From Aestuariivirga litoralis (GTDB lineage Bacteria; Pseudomonadota; Alphaproteobacteria; Rhizobiales; Aestuariivirgaceae), in contig NZ_QKVK01000017.1 of NCBI RefSeq assembly GCF_003234965.1, forward strand, positions 1 through 32,419: 32,419 nt of DNA, given 5' to 3'. Below the pieces are notes generated by a model. The model had not been told where the DNA came from and made no database searches. It worked only from the letters and a program-made list of their open reading frames with translations. Positions 8,444 to 15,736 of this stretch are shown piece by piece; position 1 is the stretch's first letter, and the number at the start of each line of letters is the position of its first letter. Both the position numbers and the translations under genes were made by a program.

Positions 8444-8626
8444 TCAATCGCCGCGCTGCCGGTAGCTCACCCAGCGACCAGGCCCCCGCCGCCCGCCGCC
8501 GGCGGGCACGTCGCCATTCTTGCCGTCCGTCACCTGCCCGCCGCGGTTGCCGCGCTGGCGCTCCTCCGCCGTCTTCCCGTCATTGGCGCGGCTCGCCGTC
8601 TCGTCGATGTCGCTCGGTCTGTCCAT
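8444..8626 (-). CDS. Small disordered stress-type protein, function unknown
   Basis: A 60-residue hydrophilic protein beginning [19 protein letters not shown], rich in Gly, Arg, Asp and Asn, with no membrane segment or cysteine and probably intrinsically disordered. I do not recognise its family. Reality is supported by a strong ribosome-binding site (GGAGGAGA, 8 bp before ATG 8626) and by a perfect EcfG-type promoter immediately upstream at 8649-8674. That promoter leaves a 5' leader of only about 15 to 20 bases. A longer in-frame reading to 8728 would run through the promoter and is rejected. It is followed after 46 bp by mtnA on the same strand, so some mtnA message could start here too. 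The promoter implies induction under general stress. Confidence 0.7.
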   Translation of the reverse strand: MDRPSDIDETASRANDGKTAEERQRGNRGGQVTDGKNGDVPAGGGRRGPGRWVSYRQRGD

Positions 8627-8648
8627 GATTCCGTCTCCTCCCGCAGCC

Positions 8649-8674
8649 AACGCCGCAGAGGCCCCAAGCGTTCC
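8649..8674 (-). promoter_or_regulatory. EcfG (general stress sigma) promoter
   Basis: On the minus strand GGAAC (8674-8670) is followed after exactly 17 bases by CGTT (8652-8649). This equals the alphaproteobacterial EcfG/SigT consensus GGAAC-N16/17-CGTT. The expected start of transcription falls about 10 bases before the GGAGGAGA ribosome-binding site of the 60-residue protein. The match, strand and distance all fit that gene. Confidence 0.75.
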
Positions 8675-9018
8675 AGCCTGCAACCGGGCAGGAACCAAAG
8701 CGTGAAGGGTGCTGGAATGACCCTGCATGGCGCAGCTCCCGACTGGGAGCAGCCGTCACACTCATGCAACGGCGAACCAAAACTCGCGGATGGCGACCTG
8801 TTGCACCTTGACTTCGCAAGCAAACATCGCGACGTCAGGAGCGAGGATTGTTCTGCACGTGTGCGGCATGAGTTCACAAGTACACAGTCGAACCATTAAG
8901 CGGCCATTCATCCTGCAGGGGTGATCATCCGTTGCCATCAGCGAGCCGCAGCAGCGGCGGGAACTAGAAACGCATTCCCGCGCCGGGCCAGACAGGCCGG
9001 CGTCCCGGACAGAACCAC
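8675..9018. other. Intergenic region before the GH43-like gene
   Basis: I find no credible gene here. The one structural signal is a perfect inverted repeat, GCGGGAA at 8958-8964 and TTCCCGC at 8976-8982, with an 11-nt centre, 36 bp before the start codon at 9019. It could be an operator or a leader hairpin. A GGAAC at 8961 on the plus strand has no CGTT at 16 to 17 bases, so it is not a stress promoter. No other clear promoter boxes were seen. Confidence 0.35.
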
Positions 9019-9939
9019 ATGATCAAGTTCAGCGACAATGTCTTTCCCCTGTTTCATCCTGCGATGACCGAGGATCTGAAGGACCCATGCCCCGTATTCG
9101 ATGGCGAAGTCTGGCATGTCTTTGGCTCATCAGGCACCGTGAGGAGCGAGACATGGAGCATCCTCCATGCCACTGCGGCAGACCTCTATGGTCCGTGGAC
9201 GGAGCATGAACCGGTGAAGCTGCCGATCCAGGGATCGGGCGTCGCCGCACCCGGCGTGATCTTCGATGCCGGCGTGTTTCACATGTTCGTGCAGACCGAG
9301 TTCATGAAGCCGGGCGGGCGCTGCGAGCATGCGGTGTCGAATGACGGCTTCAACTGGGTGGTGTTGCAGCCTGCACTCGTCGCCCTTGCAGGCACCGGAG
9401 AAGACGGCATCTATGATCCGCATCCCGCGACGGTCGGCGGCAAGCGCTACATCGTCTATTCCGGAATGCCGCCCTTCGCCCGGGTTCCGCAGCCTGACAT
9501 CTATCTTGCGCGCTCGATGTCGGATTCCTGGTTTGGTCCGTGGAAGCGGTTGGGCAAGATACTCGATCACGGCGAGGTTCCGCACCACAACCCGCGCGAA
9601 CATCCGGACTATGAATGGGGCATCGAAGGTGCGCAGCTGGTGGAGCTGCCCGATGGCCGTATCCTGCTCAATGCCACCTGCTTCCTGCCGGAGGGCCCGC
9701 GCGGCAGCCGCCAGCGCGTGTTCTTCGCCATCGCCGACAGGGTCGAAGGGCCCTACCAGTCACTGGGACCGGTGCTCGATCCGGGTGAACCGGGCGAGAA
9801 CGGCCATTCGACCGTCATGGTGGACGGCAACGAACTGATGCTGTTCTACCAGTGCCGACAGGTTGCCACTGATCATCGATGGCGTTTCGGCATCGCCAAA
9901 TTCGATCTGGCGCAACCGAAGCTGTCGCGCAGCGCCTGA
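9019..9939 (+). CDS. GH43-like five-bladed beta-propeller protein
   Basis: A 306-residue protein without a signal peptide that resembles glycoside hydrolase family 43/62-type five-bladed propellers. The three acidic residues expected of the fold can be placed: Asp in LKDPCPVF (near residue 21), Asp in GIYDPHPATVGG, and Glu in YEWGIEGAQLVELPDG. Repeated aromatic/Gly blade motifs such as GVFHMFVQTEF, KRYIVYSG and NELMLFYQC also fit. Substrates of GH43 enzymes include arabinofuranosides and galactofuranosides. The next two genes supply UDP-galactofuranose and a glycosyltransferase, so a galactofuranose link is possible. The cytoplasmic location argues against extracellular polymer breakdown. A hairpin terminator 26 bp after the stop suggests it is transcribed separately from those genes. 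Confidence 0.7.
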   Translation: MIKFSDNVFPLFHPAMTEDLKDPCPVFDGEVWHVFGSSGTVRSETWSILHATAADLYGPWTEHEPVKLPIQGSGVAAPGVIFDAGVFHMFVQTEFMKPGGRCEHAVSNDGFNWVVLQPALVALAGTGEDGIYDPHPATVGGKRYIVYSGMPPFARVPQPDIYLARSMSDSWFGPWKRLGKILDHGEVPHHNPREHPDYEWGIEGAQLVELPDGRILLNATCFLPEGPRGSRQRVFFAIADRVEGPYQSLGPVLDPGEPGENGHSTVMVDGNELMLFYQCRQVATDHRWRFGIAKFDLAQPKLSRSA

Positions 9940-9964
9940 ACTGGCTTTGCCAGAGCTGATGCCG

Positions 9965-9982
9965 GCCCGCGCGAACGCGGGC
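9965..9982 (+). terminator. Hairpin terminator after the GH43-like gene
   Basis: GCCCGCG (9965-9971) pairs perfectly with CGCGGGC (9976-9982) across a CGAA tetraloop, 25 bases after the stop codon. The tail is tggtcttct, which is only moderately T-rich, so termination may be partial. Confidence 0.5.
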
Positions 9983-10029
9983 TGGTCTTCTGCGTCTCCT
10001 AGTGCACGTTTGACCTTGCTCACCCGGGA

Positions 10030-10054
10030 GGAACCAAACCCGGACCCCTGCGTT
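10030..10054 (+). promoter_or_regulatory. EcfG (general stress sigma) promoter
   Basis: GGAAC at 10030-10034 is followed after 16 bases by CGTT at 10051-10054, an exact match to the alphaproteobacterial general stress consensus. It points at the glycosyltransferase-glf pair, with the coding start at 10223, and implies a leader of about 160 bases. It lies downstream of the hairpin terminator of the preceding gene, which is where a promoter would be expected. Confidence 0.7.
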
Positions 10055-10222
10055 TGAACAAGGCGGACCCCCGAACCCTCCAGACCAGTCCTGCATCCCG
10101 AACCCGCCATTCACGCGGGTGCAGCGGCAGCCGTTGCGAAACCTGGATGCGGTGCCGTCCCTCACGCGGCCACAAGTAGGATCGAATGCCTACGCACCAT
10201 TTGATTAAGGAACAGGACAGAC

Positions 10223-11401
10223 ATGGCGCTCCCCACATTGACGGCACTTCCCAAGACCAAGGCAGCCACCTCCGAAACGTCGGTTCTTCTGTGTTTGTCA
10301 CATCTTCGGTGGAATTTCGTCTTCCAGCGCCCGCAGCATCTCCTGACACGTGCAGCCAGGACCCACACTGTCCTGTATGTCGAGGAACCGGTTTATGAAG
10401 ACGTGCCCCGTCCCATCATGCGCGCGACGGAGCCAACGCTTGGTCTGCGGGTGCTCACCCCTGTACTCCCCGAGGACACGACGCCCTTACAGGCCATCGA
10501 CATGCAGCGCGCGCTGCTGAACAATGCACTCGCCGCAGTACAGCATGATCGGCTCATCGTCTGGTACTACACGCCGATGGCGCTACCCTTCTCGGATCAC
10601 ATCGAGTGTGACGTCTGCGTCTATGATTGCATGGACGAACTTTCCGCCTTCAAGAACGCGCCGCGTGAACTGGTGCAGATGGAACGATTGCTGATGCAGC
10701 GCGCCGACGTCGTGTTTACCGGCGGACAGAGCATCTATGAGGCGAAGCGCCGTCTCCACAAGTCGATCCACCCGTTCCCGTCCTCGATCGACGTAGCACA
10801 TTTCCACAAGGCGCGCAGGCCTGCAAAGGACCCGGCCGACCAGTCCTCGATCCCCCATCCTCGTGTTGGCTTCGCCGGCGTCATCGATGAGCGCCTCGAC
10901 ACCGTGCTGCTCGCCGGGGCCGCTGCGAGAATGTCCGACGTGCAGTTCATCATGATCGGACCAGTGGTGAAGATCGACCCTGCCGACTTGCCGCGCCTGC
11001 CCAACATCCACTGGCTTGGCGGCAAGTCCTATGCGGAACTCCCGGGCTACATGGCCAACTGGGACATGGGATGGATGCCATTCGCGCTCAACGAAGCGAC
11101 CCGCTATATCAGCCCCACCAAGACGCCGGAGTTCCTCGCAGCGGGGTTGCCGGTCGTTTCGACCGCCATCGTGGACGTGGTGCGCAGCTATGGTGCCCAT
11201 GGCCTCGTCCAGATTGCGGATGCCGAAGACATCGAGGACAGGATCCGCGAGGCGCTGGGCAATCCCAAGGACCTGCTACGCAAATCGGTGGATGCCTACC
11301 TCGCCACCATGTCCTGGGACCAGACCTGGGCGGCGATGTCCGGCCATCTGTCGCGTGTGGCCCGTCCGCGGATCGCGTCCGCGCTGCGCGTTGGAGCCTG
11401 A
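10223..11401 (+). CDS. Glycosyltransferase (GT4/GT1-like, GT-B fold)
   Basis: A 392-residue cytoplasmic protein with the two-domain GT-B pattern. The N-terminal half contains HLRWNFVFQRPQHLLTRAA, typical of a glycosyltransferase group found with polysaccharide genes. The C-terminal half has VGFAGVIDERLD, IGPVVKIDPADLPRLPNIHW and the donor-binding region SPTKTPEFLAAGLPVVST. ATG 10223 is preceded by AAGGA. The gene ends three bases before glf, so the two are one transcription unit. The likely role is transfer of a sugar, perhaps galactofuranose, onto a surface glycan or lipid; acceptor and donor are not visible in the sequence. An EcfG promoter lies about 170 bp upstream. Confidence 0.85.
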   Translation: MALPTLTALPKTKAATSETSVLLCLSHLRWNFVFQRPQHLLTRAARTHTVLYVEEPVYEDVPRPIMRATEPTLGLRVLTPVLPEDTTPLQAIDMQRALLNNALAAVQHDRLIVWYYTPMALPFSDHIECDVCVYDCMDELSAFKNAPRELVQMERLLMQRADVVFTGGQSIYEAKRRLHKSIHPFPSSIDVAHFHKARRPAKDPADQSSIPHPRVGFAGVIDERLDTVLLAGAAARMSDVQFIMIGPVVKIDPADLPRLPNIHWLGGKSYAELPGYMANWDMGWMPFALNEATRYISPTKTPEFLAAGLPVVSTAIVDVVRSYGAHGLVQIADAEDIEDRIREALGNPKDLLRKSVDAYLATMSWDQTWAAMSGHLSRVARPRIASALRVGA

Positions 11402-11404
11402 GCC

Positions 11405-12541
11405 ATGTTCGACTGGCTCATCGTCGGCGCCGGCTTTGCCGGCAGCGTGCTCGCCGAACGGATCGCCTCGCAGAGGGGCGAGTCCGTCCTCATCATCGAC
11501 CGCCGCAACCACATCGGCGGCAATGCCTATGACTGCTTCGATGATGCGGGCATCCTGATCCACAAATACGGCCCCCACATCTTCCACACCAATGGCCAGC
11601 AGATCGTCGACTATCTCTCGCGGTTCACCGCATGGCGGCCCTATGAGCACAGGGTGCTGGCGAAGGTTGACGGCCAGTTGCTGCCCATCCCGATCAACCT
11701 CGACACCATAAACCGGCTCTACGGGCTGAATCTCTCATCCGGCGAGCTCGAGGCCTTCTTTGCCGAGCGCCGCGAGCCGGTGGACGAGATCCGGACCTCC
11801 GAGGACGTGGTGGTAAGCACCGTGGGCCGGGAGCTCTACGAGAAGTTCTTCCGCGGTTACACGCGCAAGCAATGGGGTGTTGATCCCTCCCAGCTCAACA
11901 AGTCGGTGACCTCCCGCATCCCCACCCGAACGAACCGGGATGACCGTTATTTCACCGACAGCTTCCAGGCCATGCCGCGCCATGGCTACACCCGCATGTT
12001 CGAGCGGATGCTGCAGCACCCCAAGATCAAGATCATGCTGCAGACCGACTTCCGCGAGATCCGCGACCAGCTCCGCTACAACCGGCTGATCTTCACTGGG
12101 CCGGTGGACGAGTTCTTCGACTGGCAATACGGCAAGTTGCCCTACCGCTCGCTGCGCTTCGAACACCGCACGGTGGAACAGGAAAGCTTCCAGCCTGTCG
12201 CGGTGGTGAACTACCCGCAAACCGAAGAGTTCACCCGCATTACCGAGTACAAGCACCTGACGGGGCAGACGGCGCCGAAGACCAGCCTCACCTACGAATA
12301 TCCGAGCGACGTGGGTGACCCCTACTACCCTGTGCCGCGAGCCGAGAACGAGGCGCTGTACAAGCGATATGAAGCACTCGCGGCCGCGCGCAGCGACGTG
12401 TGGTTCGTCGGCCGGCTTGCCACCTACCGCTATTACAACATGGACCAGGTGGTGGGCCAGGCGCTGGCGACCTTCCGGCGGATCCAGGATGCCCTGCCGG
12501 TGCCTGGCGCCCGACAGGCGATCAGCGAGGCTGCGGAGTAA
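11405..12541 (+). CDS. glf: UDP-galactopyranose mutase
   Basis: A 378-residue flavoenzyme that interconverts UDP-galactopyranose and UDP-galactofuranose in the cytoplasm. The FAD Rossmann motif is IVGAGFAGSVLAERIA (residues 6-21), followed by RRNHIGGNAYD, YGPHIFHTN, FRGYTRKQWGVDPSQL and RIPTRTNRDDRYF, all diagnostic for Glf. The C-terminal segment VWFVGRLATYRYYNMDQVVG is the second FAD contact. The length is normal. The start is three bases after the glycosyltransferase stop, giving a tight two-gene unit. Its presence means the cell makes galactofuranose for a surface polymer. A perfect terminator overlaps its stop codon. Confidence 0.97.
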   Translation: MFDWLIVGAGFAGSVLAERIASQRGESVLIIDRRNHIGGNAYDCFDDAGILIHKYGPHIFHTNGQQIVDYLSRFTAWRPYEHRVLAKVDGQLLPIPINLDTINRLYGLNLSSGELEAFFAERREPVDEIRTSEDVVVSTVGRELYEKFFRGYTRKQWGVDPSQLNKSVTSRIPTRTNRDDRYFTDSFQAMPRHGYTRMFERMLQHPKIKIMLQTDFREIRDQLRYNRLIFTGPVDEFFDWQYGKLPYRSLRFEHRTVEQESFQPVAVVNYPQTEEFTRITEYKHLTGQTAPKTSLTYEYPSDVGDPYYPVPRAENEALYKRYEALAAARSDVWFVGRLATYRYYNMDQVVGQALATFRRIQDALPVPGARQAISEAAE

Positions 12542-12563
12542 TCCGCAGCCCTTCTTCATTCTT
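12529..12563 (+). terminator. Rho-independent terminator of glf
   Basis: GGCTGCGGA (12529-12537) pairs perfectly with TCCGCAGCC (12542-12550). The four-base loop GTAA contains the TAA stop codon of glf (12539-12541). The pyrimidine-rich tail cttcttcattctt (12551-12563) follows. Coding sequence and terminator therefore overlap, an economical arrangement that separates glf from the convergent SRAP gene. Confidence 0.85.
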
Positions 12564-12586
12564 CTGGAACGATCGGCCCGCCGCCA

Positions 12587-13264
12587 TCATGTAGCGGGAC
12601 CGGCGGCAGAGGACCACCTGTCTTCCTTGCCGCCACGAGCCACGATCGACAGGCTTCCGTCAGGCAAGGGGCGCTGCAGCTGCAGCGCCTCCTGCACGGG
12701 TGCGGTCAGCCAGTGCCCGATCTCTTCCGCCGTCGTCAGGATCACTGGCATGGCCTTTGGGTGGATGGCGCCCACTTCGGCATTTGCCTCGGTCGTCAGG
12801 AAGGCGTAGAGGTCATTGGTCGTCTCGCCCTCCTTCACCTTGCGCACCGAGGTCCAACGCGTCCAGATCCCCGCGAAAAAGGCGAGCGGCCGGTCGGCGC
12901 TCAAGGCAAACCAGGCGTTCTCCCTGCCTCCATCCGCCCGCACGGCGGGTTCGGCGAAACTGGTGAAGGGCACCACGCAACGCGACGTTTCGCCCAGCCA
13001 GCGCCGCCAGTGGGGCGAGCCCGCATTGCGCACGTTGGTCACCCCCGGGTCACTCTTGCGGCCGGTCAGCGCGAAGGCGGGCGAGGGCATGCCCCAGCGC
13101 GCCATGGCCACCTCGCGGCCCGCCTCGCCATGGCGAACGATCGGTGCCCGATAGTCTGGATAGATGCCGGGCATCAGCGGCAGGTTGCCTGTACGGTCGA
13201 CCATGGCGCGGGTCATCTCGCGGATGGCGGCCTGACCACGGGTGAGGCTGTAGAGATTGCACAT
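12587..13264 (-). CDS. SRAP (YedK/HMCES) abasic-site crosslink protein
   Basis: A 225-residue SOS-response-associated peptidase domain protein. The family forms a covalent thiazolidine link through Cys2 with abasic sites in single-stranded DNA and so shields them. The start is fixed by the need for Cys2: ATG 13264 gives MCNLYSLTRG. Other active-site residues align as Asn77 (TNVRN), Glu105 (TSFAEP) and His168 (AIHPKAMPVIL). The surroundings of Asn77 and Glu105 differ from the E. coli form (usually NARAE and GFYEW), so it belongs to a variant subgroup. A longer open frame to 13666 is spurious because it runs antisense into the cyclase gene. No LexA-type box was seen upstream. Confidence 0.92.
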   Translation of the reverse strand: MCNLYSLTRGQAAIREMTRAMVDRTGNLPLMPGIYPDYRAPIVRHGEAGREVAMARWGMPSPAFALTGRKSDPGVTNVRNAGSPHWRRWLGETSRCVVPFTSFAEPAVRADGGRENAWFALSADRPLAFFAGIWTRWTSVRKVKEGETTNDLYAFLTTEANAEVGAIHPKAMPVILTTAEEIGHWLTAPVQEALQLQRPLPDGSLSIVARGGKEDRWSSAAGPAT

Positions 13265-13298
13265 GCGGGCCTCGAATGGGTGGCTCGCGCCACGAATT

Positions 13299-13315
13299 CG
13301 TTGCAATTTACAACG
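13299..13315. promoter_or_regulatory. Inverted repeat between SRAP and cyclase genes
   Basis: CGTTG (13299-13303) and CAACG (13311-13315) flank a 7-base AT-rich centre in the 91-bp divergent spacer. It could be an operator for either gene. The stem is short, so chance is possible. Confidence 0.25.
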
Positions 13316-13355
13316 CTGAAACACATAGTTGGTACTGAATTTTTGGGAGAAGGGA

Positions 13356-15233
13356 ATGCCGCAGGAGCGCGTCAGGCGCCGCCTTGCCGCCATCATGGCG
13401 GCGGAGGTCGTGGGCTTCAGCCGGTTGATGGAAGCCAACGAGGAAGCAACCCTCGAAGCACTCCGCCAGCACCGGCAAGAGCTCGTGGAGCCGGCTGTTT
13501 CCCGCCATGACGGCCGAATCTTCAAACTCATGGGCGATGGCTTCCTGGCGGAGTTCGCCAGTGCCGTGGAGGCGACGGAGGCAGCGCTCGAAATCCAGCG
13601 CGGATTGGCCCAGCGCAGTGCCGCTCTCCCGGAAGACCGCGCCATCAGGGTGCGGATCGGCATCAACCTCGGCGACGTGATGGTTCAGGGTGACGATTTC
13701 TACGGCGACGACGTGAACCTTGCGGCCCGCATGGTGGCCCATGCGCCGCCAGGCGGCATTGCCTGCTCGGCCGGCATCCGCTTCCAGATCGGCGCACGGC
13801 TCGAAGTTTCCTTCGAGGATCTTGGCGAAAAGACCCTGCGCAACATTGCGCGGCCCCTGCACATTTTCCTGATCGGTGCCGAACAGCCCAGGAACCGGGA
13901 GCGCGCGGCGGGCCGGCCGGCGCCGCAGCGCACCTCACTCGCGGTGCTGCCGTTCTCCAACATGAGCGGTGATCCGCAGCAGGAATACTTCTCCGATGGC
14001 ATCACCGAAGACCTGATCACCGACCTCTCCAACGTGTCCGAACTCTTCGTGTTGAGCCGCAACACCGTATTCAAGCACAAGGGCAGGCCGGCGAACATGG
14101 AGGAGATCGCCGGCGATCTGGGTGTTGGCTATCTGCTGCATGGCAGCGTGCGAAAGGCGGGCTCCAAGGTCCGGATCACGGCGCAGCTCACCGAAGGCGC
14201 AAGCGGTGGCCAGGTCTGGGCCGACCGCTACGACCGTGACCTCACCGACATCTTCGCCCTGCAGGACGAGATCACCAAGTCGATCGTGGCCCAGCTCAAG
14301 GTTCGCCTGCTACCGCAGGAAAGGAAGGCAATCGAGCAGGCGCCCACCCGCAACGTCGAGGCCTATACTTACTTCCTGCGTGGCCGCGATTACTTCCATC
14401 GCGGTTCACGGACCTATTACAATCTCGCGAAGCGCATGTTCGTCAGGGCAATCGAGCTCGACCCCTCCTACGCCCGGGCCTACGCCGGCCTCGCGGATTG
14501 CGATGCCTTCCTCTACATGGACTACAGCGAGGAAACATCAGAGGCAGTGCTGGCGAACAGTGGCAAGGCATTGTCGCTGGAGCCCGGCCTCGCGGATGCT
14601 CATGCGTCCAGGGGCCTGGCGCTTTCCATCGCCCACCGCTATCCGGAATCCGAGGTCGAGTTTGCGGCCGCTCTTCAGCTCGAGCCCGACCTCTTTGAGG
14701 TTCATTACTTCCTGGGGCGCTCCTGCTATGCCCAGGGCAAGCTCGAGGATACGGCGCGACACTGGGAGCGTGCCGCCGAGGTGAAGCCCGAGGATTATCA
14801 GACCCTCATCCTGCTGAACCAGGTCTACACCTCGCTCGGGCGCGAGGCGGACGCGGTTCGTTGCGCCACGAGGGGCGTGGAACGTGCCGAACGCGAATTC
14901 GCGAAAAACCCTGAAAATCCGAGGCCAGCCTATTTCATGGCCACTGCGCTTGCCAAGCTCAAGGACAGCAAGCGCGCCGAGCAGTGGGCCAAGACGGCAC
15001 TCGCCATCGCACCGGACGATTACCTCACGCTCTACAACATTGCCTGCTACTACAGTGTGGGCGGCAGGCCGGACGAAGCCTTCAGCGTGTTGTCACGCCT
15101 GCTGCCCATCAGCAACGCCGACATGCGTGAATGGATCCTGCGCGATTCGGACTTCGATTCGCTGCACGAGGATGCGCGCTGGCAGGAGATCAGGCGGGCC
15201 GCCGCACCCGACATGGGTGGCGGCCACGCCTGA
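13356..15233 (+). CDS. Class III cyclase-TolB-TPR signalling protein
   Basis: A 625-residue soluble protein of a family common in Rhizobiales. Residues 5-175 form a class III nucleotide cyclase domain: RRLAAIMAAEVVGFSRLM, then KLMGDGFLAEF with the second metal Asp, GINLGDVMVQGDDFYGDDVN and NLAARM. The first metal-binding Asp of the usual ADVVGYS motif is Glu here (AAEVVGFS), a conservative change that may lower or alter activity. Residues of about 190-330 are a TolB-like N-terminal domain (AVLPFSNMSGDPQQEYFSDG, LLHGSVRKAGSKVRITAQL). The rest is several TPR repeats, for example around YPESEVEFAAALQLEPD. The start is ATG 13356 after GGAGAAGG; an upstream TTG extension is rejected. It probably makes cAMP or acts as a sensor scaffold. 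It is convergent with the next gene. Confidence 0.88.
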   Translation: MPQERVRRRLAAIMAAEVVGFSRLMEANEEATLEALRQHRQELVEPAVSRHDGRIFKLMGDGFLAEFASAVEATEAALEIQRGLAQRSAALPEDRAIRVRIGINLGDVMVQGDDFYGDDVNLAARMVAHAPPGGIACSAGIRFQIGARLEVSFEDLGEKTLRNIARPLHIFLIGAEQPRNRERAAGRPAPQRTSLAVLPFSNMSGDPQQEYFSDGITEDLITDLSNVSELFVLSRNTVFKHKGRPANMEEIAGDLGVGYLLHGSVRKAGSKVRITAQLTEGASGGQVWADRYDRDLTDIFALQDEITKSIVAQLKVRLLPQERKAIEQAPTRNVEAYTYFLRGRDYFHRGSRTYYNLAKRMFVRAIELDPSYARAYAGLADCDAFLYMDYSEETSEAVLANSGKALSLEPGLADAHASRGLALSIAHRYPESEVEFAAALQLEPDLFEVHYFLGRSCYAQGKLEDTARHWERAAEVKPEDYQTLILLNQVYTSLGREADAVRCATRGVERAEREFAKNPENPRPAYFMATALAKLKDSKRAEQWAKTALAIAPDDYLTLYNIACYYSVGGRPDEAFSVLSRLLPISNADMREWILRDSDFDSLHEDARWQEIRRAAAPDMGGGHA

Positions 15234-15242
15234 GGCATGAGG

Positions 15243-15611
15243 CTAGTTCTGCCAGACGGCCCCGGTGCGGGCATTCACCGACACATAGCGTTGCTTGCCC
15301 TTCCGCAGGGCCGAGAAATTGTAGATCTTGCCTGAGCAGTCCAGCGTCACGACATTGTAGTAGCCGCTGGCCTTCACCGCCTGGCGGGCCTGGTGACAGG
15401 TCATCTTCGCCGGCTGAACATAGCTGTAGGCGTAGGGATCATACCAGCCACGGCCGTAATAGTAGCGCCAGTGCGGCGCAACCGCATAGCCATAATAGGG
15501 AACGCCGCCATAGACGTAGACGCGAGCTTCCGCGGTGGGTGCCGCGGTGATTGCGGCGGTGGCGAGCGTTGCGAGGGCGGCGGCCGCCAAAAACATGCGT
15601 TTCATCATCAT
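15243..15611 (-). CDS. Small secreted protein, PepSY-like C-terminus
   Basis: A 122-residue protein with a clear Sec signal (MMMKRMFLAAAALATLATAA, with likely cleavage after AEA near residue 29). A Tyr/Pro/Gly-rich stretch with many tyrosines follows (around YYYGRGWYDPYAYSY). The compact C-terminal part reads MTCHQARQAVKASGYYNVV, LDCSGKIYNFSALRKGKQRY and VSVNARTGAV. That last part resembles a PepSY/YpeB-type beta fold in which a peptide or ligand may bind. Two cysteines (in MTCHQ and LDCSG) could form a disulfide in the periplasm. AGGAG lies seven bases before the first of three ATGs. The function is unknown. It lies downstream of the cytochrome gene on the same strand after a 125-bp gap. Confidence 0.8.
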   Translation of the reverse strand: MMMKRMFLAAAALATLATAAITAAPTAEARVYVYGGVPYYGYAVAPHWRYYYGRGWYDPYAYSYVQPAKMTCHQARQAVKASGYYNVVTLDCSGKIYNFSALRKGKQRYVSVNARTGAVWQN

Positions 15612-15638
15612 GGGTTTCTCCTTGCCATTGACGTGTCT

Positions 15639-15673
15639 GCCGCTGCCCTGGGCTGGATGGCGCGCGCAGCGGC
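15639..15673. repeat. Inverted repeat between cytochrome and small secreted gene
   Basis: GCCGCTGC (15639-15646) and GCAGCGGC (15666-15673) form a perfect 8-bp stem with a 19-nt loop. The repeat lies between the cytochrome stop and the start of the small secreted protein. There is no T-tract on the minus strand, so it is either a Rho-assisted end for the cytochrome message or part of the leader of the next gene. Confidence 0.35.
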
Positions 15674-15736
15674 CATTTTCCGCTCCACCGACAGCTTGTC
15701 CATGAACCTTTGCGTGCCCTGACAGCCGAAATCAAG

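Noticed and set aside
13265-13666. N-terminal extension of the SRAP gene on the minus strand
   Set aside because: SRAP proteins need Cys as residue 2 after Met removal, so the start must be at 13264. The extension lies antisense to the cyclase domain.
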